Assembly: GCA_033002965.1 (NCBI GenBank)
Contig: JAURVB010013637.1
Coordinates: 1-64,000 of the forward strand
Length of the DNA: 64,000 nt
Reading direction: 5' to 3'
Source: Piper betle
Taxonomy: Eukaryota > Streptophyta > Magnoliopsida > Piperales > Piperaceae
Both the position numbers and the translations under genes were made by a program. The notes under the pieces are model-generated. The model was not told where the DNA came from. It did no database searches and saw only the letters and a list, made by a program, of their open reading frames with translations. Shown here piece after piece: positions 49,145 to 59,380 of this stretch (position 1 is the first letter of the stretch; each line of letters starts with the position of its first letter).

Positions 49145-51156
49145 TGTAAAACCCACGATTCGAGTTAGGGTTTTATATTTAGAACCGGTCGGGTCGACCG
49201 TTATTTTTTTCGAGTTGAGTCAGTTTCAGGACACGTGTACCGAGCCAATGCCAGTCGCGTGTATGAGCTATGAGGGTCATGCGTACCCAAGTATATGATG
49301 ATAACGTCATGAACACAGCAGAACAGAATGAGTTATCAGATATATGAGAGTATGCCAGTCATTTTTTTTATTTTTATATATAGTGGATCGTAGAATTAGT
49401 ATTAGGCCGTTTACCGCGTTAGGACGCGTTCGGGCAGTTTGGGTGGGTTGATAGTTCTAGAGCATACCATTATAATTTTTTTGGTGTTGTTTGATTTTAC
49501 GGGATTTTTCCCGATTTTTATGAATTTTTTTAGGATTTAATACGAGTTAGTTATGATACTTGACTCGAGACGGAGACGAGTCAAGTATTATTTACGAGTT
49601 TGCCACCCAACTAATTTTTCTCCCCCACGCCCAAACCCTCGCCGCGCCGCCCCTGTTCGCGCGCCACCGCCGCCACGGCCGGCGCCGCCTGGCCGCCGAT
49701 CGACGCCGCCCAGCCCGGCCACGGCGTCGCCCTGCCGCCCCGACCAGGTCCGGCCCCCATCGGACCGCCGCGACGCGAGGAAATCACGCCGCGACGCCGC
49801 GGCCGCGTTGCGGTCGCGTCGTCGATTCCGCCGCCGGCGAGCATCGCCACCACGATCAGGTGGTCGCCTCAGCACCGTCGACCACCCAGTGACGCTTCCT
49901 GACCGGAGCGGAGGCCGTTGCCGCCGTGGCCGGCCGGATCTAGCAACCACCACGGCCGGCCACTGTTTTGACCATTTTCCGGCGAGCCGCCAACTCCGTC
50001 GACCATGTTGAGGCCATAGATGAGTCGGGCTCGCCGAGCCGGTTCCGAGGGTACCCAACACGACCCCTTTCCGACTAGTAGACGCCGTAGGCGACGGTTG
50101 CCGGAAAACCACCGGAAGTCGCCGGAAAACCGCCAGTAGCTGCCGGAAAACCGCCGAAAAATCGGAATTTCTGGAATTCGCCGGAATTCACCGGATCTTC
50201 CGCGGGGCTCACCCAGTGGAGCCCGATCGAGCTTTGGACGCCGAGGAGCGCCGAATTTGAGCTCCGAGGCGCGCGACGGAACCCTAACCGTCGCCGATTG
50301 CCGACGACGTGAGGTATAATTACCTCCGATTGATTTCTTTAAAATTGATTATGATTGTTAGTATAACATGCTAGAATTAAATAATTGTCATGATAAACAT
50401 ATGAGTATGAGTGTAGTGATGATTGCATGATGCAATTAATTGAGAATGAATAGGGAGTGATTTAATGAGGTAGATCGAGTTGAGCATGATAATTGTGTGT
50501 GATGTGATTAATGACTAATTAGGGATGAAATGATAAGTTACATGATGAGATTAAGTGTGAATGAAGGTTCAGTGATCTAATGAAGTAGATCAGGTCAGAG
50601 CATGATAAGTGACCACGGCATAAGTTATAGACACGTAATAAAATTAGTATGAATAGGATGAGCTAGGATTAATTAATTTTTATGATTTTCTGATTGTTAT
50701 GTTGATGGATGCTTGCATTGTGATTGTGATGTTATTGAGTTTGATGCATCATTTAGTTAGCGGGCGTTAGTATTTAGTTTTGATGTGTAGGTACGGAGTA
50801 GGAGCTCGCCGCCTAGGCGCGATGACACGCTTGGAGCTTCCACCAGGTCCGTTTAGGACTCGTCTCTGATTTACGCTCTTCTATTGTATGTTTATTTTAT
50901 TACTTGCAGGACGGGTTAAGTGGCGTTTTATCGGATCCCACTTAACTCGGGCCATTTAACCGAATATTTTCCGGATTAATAACCCCTCGAGGATGAGATC
51001 CCTCGAGGATGATTTCGAAAACAAGATCCACCACAAGTTGCCTTCGGGCCTATTATATGAATCCCTTCCCAGGCCTATATATATAGTTTTATCGAGTTTT
51101 CAGTGAGACGAGAGATGGAGAAACCGACTGCACGTACCATGCAGAGGATGCCGTGA
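49145..51156 (+). mobile_element. Truncated LTR E nested in D
   Basis: Starts TGTAAAACCCACGATTCG directly after GCGAC of D and follows copy F closely up to GATGCCGTGA at 51156. There it breaks and joins a 32-nt minus-oriented LTR 5' end (51157-51188, ending GGGTTTTACA). TGA is shared at the join, as expected for a microhomology-mediated deletion. Its 3' third is missing. Confidence 0.8.
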
Positions 51157-53063
51157 TATAAAACCCTAACTCGAATCGTGGGTTTTACACGCAGTCGATT
51201 TCTCCATCTCTCGTCTCACTGAAAACGCGAAAACTACATATATATAGGGCTGGGTAGGGATTTATATAATAGGCCCGAAGGCAACTTGTGGTGGATCTTG
51301 TTTTCGAAATCATCCTCGAGGGATCTCATCCTCGAGGGGTTATTAATCCGAAAAACTATTCGGTTAAATGGCCCGAGTTAAGTGGGATCCGATAAAGCGC
51401 CACTTAACTCGTCCTGTAGGCATTAAAACAAACATACAATAGAAAAGAGTAAAACAGACGAGTCCTAAACGGACCTGGTAGAAGCTCCAAGCGTGTCATC
51501 GCGCCTAGGCGGCGAGCTCCTATTCCGTACCTACACATCAAAACTAAATACTAACGCCCGCTAACTAAATGATGCATCAACTCAACACAATTAAACACAA
51601 AATCATCAATCGTCAAATAACCATAAATATGAAAATAACTCTAACTCATCCTATTCATGACAATTTTATTGTATTTTTCCTAAGTTACATCATACACGAT
51701 TATCATGCTCAATTTACTTACTTCATTAGATCACTTAACCTCCATGAACTATCAATCACATCATGTAACTTATCACTTCATCACTTATCCTCCATGCACT
51801 ATCAATCACATCATAAATCAATCCTAGCATGTTGTGCTAACAATCATCATCAATTTTAAATAATCAAATCGGAGGTAATTATACCTCACGTCGTCGGCAA
51901 TCGGCGACGGCTAGGGTTCCGTCGCGCGTCTCGGAGCTCGAATTCGGCGCTCCTCGGCGTCCGACGTTCGATCGAGTCCAACTGGGTGAGCTCCGCGGAA
52001 GATCCGGTGAATTCCAGCGAATTCCAGAAATTCCGATTTTCGGCGTTTTCGGCAGCTACTGGCGGTTTTCCGGCGGCTTCCGGTGGTTTTCCGGCGACAA
52101 TCGCCGGCGGCGTCTACTAGCCGGAAAGTGGTCGTGTTGGGTACCCTCGGAACCGGCTCGGCGAGCCCGACTCATCTATGACATCAGCGTGGCCAATGGA
52201 GGCGGCGGCTCGCCGGAAAATGGCAAAACAGAGCCGGCGGCGATGGGTCGCTAGATCCGGCCGGCCACGGTGGCGACGGCCTCCGTTCCAGTCGGGGAAG
52301 GTCGCTGGAAGGCTGAGGGTGCTGAGGCGACCGACCGATCGCGGCGGCGCTGGTCGCCGGCGGCGGGATCGGCGACGGAAGCGCAACGCGGGCGCGGCGT
52401 CGCGGCGTGGCTTCCTCGCGTCGCGGCGGTCCGATGGGGGCCGGACCTGGTCGGGGCGGCAGGGCGACGCCGTGGCCGGGCTGGGCGGCGTCGATCGGCG
52501 GCCAGGCGGCGTCGGCCGTGGCGGCGGTGGCGCGCGAACAGGGGCGGCGCGGGCGAGGGTTTGGGGAAGAAGAAAGGAAAGGTCGAGGGTGTGTGTGGTG
52601 GCAAACTCGTAAATATTACTTGACTCGTCTCCGGCTCGAGTCAAGTATAATAACTAAGTCGTATTAAATCCTAAAAAAATTCATAAAAATCGGGAAAAAA
52701 TCCCGTAAAATCAAACAACACCACAACATTATAATGATATGCTCTATGACTAACAACCCACCCAGACTGCCCGAACGCGTCCTAACGCGGTAAACGGCCT
52801 AATACTAATTCTACGATCCACTATATATAAAAATAATAATAAAAAATGACTGGCATACTCTCATATATCTGATAACTCATTCTGTTCTGCTGTGTTCATG
52901 ACGTTATCATCATATACTTGGGTACGCATGACCCTCATAGCTCATACACGCGACTGGCATCGGCTCGGTACACGTGTCCTGAAACTGACTCAACTCGAAA
53001 AAAATAACGGTCGACCCGACCGGTTCTGAATATAAAACCCTAACTCGAATCGTGGGTTTTACA
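49145..53063. repeat. 3.9-kb near-palindromic inverted repeat
   Basis: Left arm about 49145-51131 (LTR E) and right arm about 51190-53063 (D and its duplicated segment) are reverse complements of one another, with a spacer of about 58 nt. Both outer ends are the same family terminus, TGTAAAACCC on the left and GGGTTTTACA on the right. Arms match closely by eye over the stretches compared, with a few indels such as a segment of about 110 nt. A transcript across the locus would fold into a very long hairpin. Confidence 0.85.
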
Positions 53064-53890
53064 ACCGGGGTTAAGGAATTGACTCAGTCTGACACGGGCT
53101 ATGCCTTTCATAATCAAATAATGGACATGATGGACTGACCCATCAACCAATAAATTGGACATGGCGGATTGGACTCGCTAGCTAATTACGGACATGGTGG
53201 ATTGGGCCCACCAGCCGATAACAGACATGGCGGATTGGATTCGCCAGCCGGTAATGGACATGATGGACTAACCCATCAACCAATAGATGGACATGGTGGA
53301 CTGACCCATCAGCCAACTAATGGACATAGTGGATTGGACTCACCAGCCAATAACGGACATGGTGGATTGGACTTGCCAGCCGGTAATGTACATGATGGAC
53401 TGACCCATCACCCAATAGGTGGACATGGTGGACTGACCGATCAGCCAACTAATGGACATGGTGGACTGAACCATCAGCTAATAAATGGTCATGTTGGAAT
53501 GGTCACAAGTGTCAATATTATAGATAATGATAGGGAGTTTATGGACTTGTTTTATTTAATTATACGGCTTAGTGGTTAATCACTAACGCGGAATTGCCTC
53601 CGCAGGTTAGCAGTTGGACCTAAAGACTAAGAGACGACATGGTGGTTTTTCTACCAACGTAGGTGGTGAACGGTTAATAAGTGGACTTCTCTTTTTACTT
53701 TTCTTGTGTTATAAATGTGGCTATGGGAAACGGTCCAAGACTGTGGGATAATTACTTCATGCATTGTCATTTGAAAATAAGTTCTTTTGAGTTAGAAATG
53801 CTAGACTTATTTGCTTCATATTATTCATGTAACCTTTTAAGTAACAGCTAGTCCGGTTAGGGTCCGGTTAGGATTGGCTGTTATAGGGTT
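53064..53890 (+). mobile_element. Second LTR-like family, copy J1 right part
   Basis: Resumes after D at the ACCGG duplication, carries the 33-bp minisatellite (53123-53486), then a segment TTAATCACTAACGCGGAATT at about 53575-53594 followed by CCGCAGG, shared with copy J2 at 63477-63505. The right end near 53886 (GGCTGTTATA) may be a worn TTACA terminus. No target duplication could be matched to the left boundary. Confidence 0.4.
53123..53486 (+). repeat. 33-bp minisatellite, 11 units, with 4-unit higher order
   Basis: Units start every 33 bp (one extra T after the first) with a core GGACATGGTGGA. Units fall into types that recur every fourth unit: units 1, 5 and 9 share GATGATGGACT..CCCATCA, and units 4 and 8 share GCCAGCCGGTAAT. 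This gives a higher-order period of about 132 bp. 33 is divisible by 3, so one frame stays open across most of the array with an 11-residue GHGGL-type repeat; I regard that as a by-product. Confidence 0.92.
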
Positions 53891-55888
53891 GGGTTTTGTT
53901 AAATTTTGAGTAACACCCTGCCAGCAAGGCCCACAATATCGTAAAAAATGGCTGATCGTTACACTACCTATCGGGTGGTTAACCTCACCGCAGGGAGGTC
54001 ACCTACGCCTAAAAAAGCCTTGAAATCGACAATGCTGGTGTAAATATGGCAAACAAAATGGCTTAGCCGATGTCCAATGTACCAGCAACGGCGCCGATAC
54101 TGGGTCTAGGTCTATAGCTGGCCGTGCGGTGGATGCGATGGTGGTGGTCCACGGTGGCACTGGTGCGAGGGCTAAAAATTCTCCATAAGTGTGGGAGAAA
54201 TTTTCAGGAAAATGGGAAGGGAAGATAGGGCTGACTTAGTGGAACCTGATCTTGCCACGTGGTGCAATCTAGGGTATATACAACCCGTGGTCATAGTGGG
54301 GTCTACCTAGGGTATATTTAATATTATATATAGTAGGAAAACTCGAATCGACTTCAACAAAAGTCAAAACTGATTTGACGCCTAACTAAGATTTTATGGA
54401 TGAAAATCAAGGCAAGAAAACTAAATGGGCCTTGAAACCATCTACTAAACTAGTGACGATCTGAGACTCAAATTAAACAAGGCCTACAGGGGCAATCTAG
54501 AAGTCCAAAATCTCTAAGATGCATGCGAAAAAGATACCCTGAAAAAGCCCAAATGAATTCTAAGCGCCAAAAGTGGCATAAATATAGCCCTAAAATCTGG
54601 AGCTAACACAAGAAAGAACCTTTATATCTCGATTATACGCTGATAAGCTCATGCTCTGTTGTAGCATAAGTGAAGCTATTATCTATACATTGGGCATACA
54701 AAGCCTTCATAACATCCTTGTACGGCCATCTGAGCCCTATACTCATGGTCTAAAAGCTAAATCGACTCAAACTGACTCAAGACTGGTCCGAACTAGGTGG
54801 GGCAAATCCTAACCTGAAGCTGAGATTTTACCTCTCCTCCTTGTAAAAATTTCGTCCCCAGAATTTTTTGATCAACTGCAATCAGAGGACTCAACTGTAG
54901 AAGCCAATGAGTTGGCAAAACTGTAGGCACTAAGCTATAACCTGGAGGGTTGCTCTTCCTCGAAAGTTGGTTGTACACAACCAAATGGACCAATACAAAG
55001 TTGGCCACTCAAACTATGACGAAGCTCGCTAGCTTTGTATTGATTTGGCTAGACAGGACCACACATGTTAGAATCATCTGGCTAGACTAACTCCTAAGGT
55101 CACTGCCAACTATGGGCATTGAAATGCAATGAACTCGCTGAAAATACCTAGGTGTACCCTAAGGGTTTACTAGGTTGGTCAAGTAGGTACTCTAAATACT
55201 GCAAGGTACTAGTCTTAGCTATATTAGGAAAAACTATGCTAGTGCGAGGTATATGGGCTACATCTACCCTTGTCTTCCTGATCCTCGTTGTTGCCAAAGG
55301 TCAACTATGTGTACCTTTGGGGTACTCTTCTATGGGTCATATGGCTATACCAAGGTGTCTTGTGAGTCCTGCTACTATATGGTAGACACCGGTACCAAGT
55401 AATGGTATAGGCTAATATGTTGTATGACTCACTATTGTCAGTCTATGTTAAACTCTCAGGTGTTCGTGCACGAGGAACTAGACCGCTCACTGGTTCCAGT
55501 TGACTTGGTCCTAAGTCAAGTAGCTCACTTTATTTCATAAGGGAACAAGGACAACTACTATGACTCTGCTACCAACTAGGCTCTGGTACCACTCTATATA
55601 ATCACGAACTGCAAAAGAAAGCTCTTTATGATAGAAAGGTGGAGAGTGCACTTGTGCATGCAGAACGTGCCTTAAGGAGTATAAAGGCATACTCTGCGTG
55701 GAATTGTAGAATATAAATCTCTTCTGTGACATGTGCATTGGGTTATGTCTGCTCATCTCAACCATTTAGGTAAACTGATAGCAGGACTTGTATGTCTGTG
55801 GAGTATGGAAATACTCAGTGAAAAGTGGACTTGGCCTGACATCTATAGCTCATAAAAAGGAGGTTGGGGTCCCTTGTAGATGACGCCA
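53891..55888. other. Repeat-derived DNA without intact genes
   Basis: 53921 reads GAGTAACACCCTGCC and about 54838 reads GAGATTTTAC. The minus-strand order between (GATAAGCTCATGCTCTG.., TATACATTGGGCATAC) loosely parallels the 5' part of the 2.8-kb family, so 53921-54838 may be an old relative. 54839-55888 contains AATTTCGTCCCC, a motif common around plant LTRs, but no reading frame with family resemblance. Confidence 0.35.
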
Positions 55889-57448
55889 CTATAACCCATG
55901 ACTCAAGTTAGGGTTTTATACTCGTGAATTGGTCAATTTAGCTACCGGTTCGAGTCGAGTCAATTTCAGAACATGTGCGTTGAGCCGAGGTTGGCCATGT
56001 GTTATGAGCCATGATGGTCAAGTGTACCTGAGTATATGATGATATCGTCCGTAACATTAAAGGAAAATGAGTAATCAGAATATAAAATAGTATTCCAATT
56101 TTTTAAAATTATTTTGTGCATGTAATCAAAGAATTAGAATTAGGCCGATGCCTGTGTTAGGATGCATTACTTAGTATTTTGGGTGGGTTGGTAGGCTTAG
56201 AACATGTTATTTTATTTTATTGAGTGTACTTTATTTAATGGTATTTCATCATACTTATTTTATATTTTTTAAAATGTATTTATTATTTTTGACTCAGCTT
56301 ATGGGACGAGTCAACTTTTATTTACGAAACTGTCTTTCTTCTGACTCTTCTTCCCTGCATCACCCGTCTCCACCTCACACTTCACCCACTGACCCTTCTC
56401 CCAACGATCACCACCATTGGCATCCCCACCGCCAGTGGTGATCCTCTTCAACCGGCACTTCATCCACTGACCTTCTCCCAATGATCACCACCACCAACGT
56501 CCTCGCCACCGGCACCATTGCCGTCGACCTGACCTCCTTAACCATGTTCGTCGCTGCTCATCTGTTATGGTTCATTGCCGGCCTCACCACCACTGGTCGC
56601 GCCTTGCCATCATCGCCTCATCATCGTCTCCCTCCCTCATCACCGTCAAGACTCAGCTGACCTGAAGAGCCGCTCGTGGTCACCAAAGCCGCCACCTTTC
56701 TTGCCTCACCGAGCTGTGTTGCACCTCTCTAAAACTTGGCCGCCGCTGGCGATCGCCGTCCCTGCCGGCTAGGCATCCCCTGGCCTAGGTCATCCCTTCA
56801 CACACTAGTTTGGCCCATGTGGGAGCCCAGCCAAGCCCTTCCTAATGTCCTTCTCTCCCTCATGGAACCGCCATCGACACTGCCATTTGTCCATCTCTGG
56901 CAGGACGCCGGAGCAGACAATGCCACCGTACCTTGCCAGATCACGGCACTCACGCCCACCTCCCCTCCTTGTCATGCCTTTGGAGACCTGTCTCCCTCCT
57001 CCCTTGCTGTTTGGTTGCTAAGAGCAAAGTACTACCTTGGTTGACCATGTCTTGTTGTTGACGGCCACTGTAGTCCCTCGCTGGCCTTTGTTAGATTTTG
57101 TGCGTCACCATGTGCCGAATACGACCCTCGACATCCTATTGTGTCTAACCGATCGTCGATCGCCGTCGGTCATCGCCACTGTTGTCAACGACGCGAAGTA
57201 TAACCTAATTTAAAATTGATTGTATAATTATAATTAATTAGCATGGTGTGTTAAAAGTAAAATTGTGCATAATATGGATGATGAGATGACATAATAGGGT
57301 AGGAATTGATTTGCATGACAGTAATGTGTTTTTGATGAATGATAATAAATTGATCATTGAATTAAATACAAATCGATATGATACGAGAATATAATATTGT
57401 TGCATGATTATTCATAACCTGAATTGAGGAGTTTATTGAGTTGAAGCT

Positions 57449-57908
57449 TGTATGACCTAGCCTAAAGTGCAACATAATGGGCGAAGTCTTCTTTTTAAAA
57501 GTAGTTAACCTAGTTAAAGATCTATAGTTCATTCTCACTTATAAATAAGATCTTACCCTAGCAGGTATTAGATGTGAGACTAACTTGAAAGATCTCACAA
57601 TCCACTCACCTTAGAGAATTTCGTCCTCAAAATTCTTACACTTGGCCTGTTGCTAGCCCCAGCTCACGACCTTCTTTGGCATGTGACAGTTAGCCTAGCC
57701 AATGTCTATAGTCTAGCCCACCATCTAACATGGAACCATGAGGCTCTGATATCATTTTTATCAACCCAGACCAAAGTGCAACATAATGGGCTAAGTCATC
57801 TCTTAAAAAGTGGTTAACCAAGTTAAAGATCCATATTCCATTTATACTTATAAAGAGGATCTTACCCCAATAGGTATTAGATGTGAGACTAAGTTGAGGG
57901 ATCTCACA
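57449..57908 (-). mobile_element. TRIM element TR1, complete
   Basis: Terminal repeats 57449-57599 and about 57758-57908 surround about 160 bp. The reverse complement of a tRNA-Met primer site (GGCTCTGATATCA) sits at 57742-57754, next to the right repeat, so the element reads leftward. A perfect AAGCT duplication flanks it (57444-57448 and 57909-57913). It has no coding capacity and must have been moved by enzymes from elsewhere. Confidence 0.9.
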
Positions 57909-58434
57909 AAGCTGATCAATAGGATATGAATATGGATGGATTGATGCATATAGGTCATGTAGGGAATCATCTGATGATATTGATTGGATTCCATTTAGCA
58001 TGAGTCATTTAACCGAACGATTTTTGGATTAGAAACCCTCGAAGATGAGATCCCACGAGTTTGTTTTAAAACTTAGATCCAAATAAAGTTGCCTCTCGGC
58101 CTATTGTGAAAATCCATACCTAGCCTTATAGTATGAGTTTTATGGTTTTTCAATGAGATGTGAGATGAGAAATTGACTTGCATGTACTATGAGAGAGTGC
58201 GCGTGCCTGTCACAACGGGCTCTAGATTGGTGACAGGTCATTCCATTCCTAAGGGATCATGACAACTCTATATTTTGAACCTCCTCATACTGGGAGAAGT
58301 GTGGAGGCTTACAAATACTACAATGCAACGCATGTATAGATGTGTGAATTCAAAGGGTAATAAAGGCAACTACCATAGAGTACTCGGCCTCTATACTCAG
58401 GACCAGGTGATATATGGAGGATGTAGAGAGTTTT

Positions 58435-58897
58435 TGTAATGACCTAGCCCAAAGTGTTACATAATGGGCCTAAGTCATTTCTTTAAAAGTGGTTAACCAA
58501 GTTAAAGATCTATAGTCCATTCCTACTTATAAACATGATCTTATCCCAATAGGTATTAAATGTGGGACTAAGTTGAGGGATCTCACAATCCACCCACCTT
58601 AGGAAATTTCATCCCCGAAATTCCTACACTTGGCTCGTTGCTAGCCTCAGCACACACCCTTCTTTGGCCCGTGACAGGCAACCTTACCCAACGTCCTTAG
58701 TCCAGCCCATCATCTAACGCAGTACCAGGTTGCTCTGATATCATTTGTAGTGACCTGCCCAAAGTGCAACGTCATGGGCCTAAGTTATTTCTTTAATAGT
58801 AGTTAACAAAGTTAAAGATCTATAGTCCATTCCCACTTATTAATAAGATCTTATCCCTGTAGGTATTAGATGTGGGACTAAGTTGAGGGATCTCACA
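58435..58897 (-). mobile_element. TRIM element TR2, complete
   Basis: Terminal repeats 58435-58587 (153 bp) and 58746-58897 (152 bp) begin TGTAATGACC/TGTAGTGACC and end GGGATCTCACA. The internal part is 158 bp and carries the primer-site complement GCTCTGATATCA at 58732-58743. A perfect GTTTT duplication lies at 58430-58434 and 58898-58902. It is the same family and orientation as TR1, about 530 bp away. Confidence 0.93.
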
Positions 58898-59380
58898 GTT
58901 TTAGTATACTGGTTTCCCAAATGTGAGATAGTTCAAAAATGCCGAGAGAGGCATCAAACCAGTTAGCATAGGACGCTATCGAGACTTAGCTTGATGGCTC
59001 CTTAAAAATTGCTCTTATGAGTGTTCATGTGAAGATATAAATGTTTTATTTTAACGTGAGAGTCAACTCTCATGTTAATTTGATATGTAGTTATTTCTGG
59101 ACTAGTAACACTCGTTACTAAAGTTTTATTATTATTATATGTAGGCAAGAATCAGACTGAATGAGCATTGTCGGTACGACAAAGTAGCAACGATGCTACT
59201 TTGCACACATGTACTTGCCGAGGATGGAAAGAATGTGATGTGATGTCTTGATGATACATGGTTGGCATGAAAACTATATCATGATGTGACATAATGTTTG
59301 GCTGTGGAAGTTATAATGTTATATGAAATGTTATATAGATTTTGCTATTGAATGATATGAGATTTGAAACTGATGATTTT

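Larger units (their letters stand above)
46995..53063 (-). mobile_element. Solo LTR D, minus orientation, with internal rearrangement
   Basis: Left end TGTAACACCCCAAATCC, right end TCGTGGGTTTTACA, with a perfect ACCGG duplication at 46990-46994 and 53064-53068. It is far longer than 2.9 kb because a plus-oriented relative (E) starts at 49145, and because D's own segment 48111-49144 occurs again at 51190-52275. The sequence after the second occurrence continues smoothly to D's right end. The interior therefore results from nested insertion followed by a deletion. Confidence 0.85.

Noticed and set aside
49553..50112. Open frames of 100-175 codons in LTRs E, D and F (also 52117-52667 and 59790-60358)
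   Set aside because: Same GC-rich LTR block as in B; frames change by indels between copies and have no family resemblance.
53123..53486. CRISPR-like array
   Set aside because: Units are directly adjacent without spacers and the genome is a plant nuclear genome.
53169..53579. 136-codon frame with an 11-residue GHGGL repeat, looking like a repeat protein
   Set aside because: The 33-bp minisatellite is a multiple of three, so an open frame is expected; it has no ATG in good context and runs out in unrelated LTR-like sequence.
56334..57044. Proline/serine-rich coding exon
   Set aside because: It occupies the GC-rich block of old LTR G in the expected order; no conserved protein pattern.
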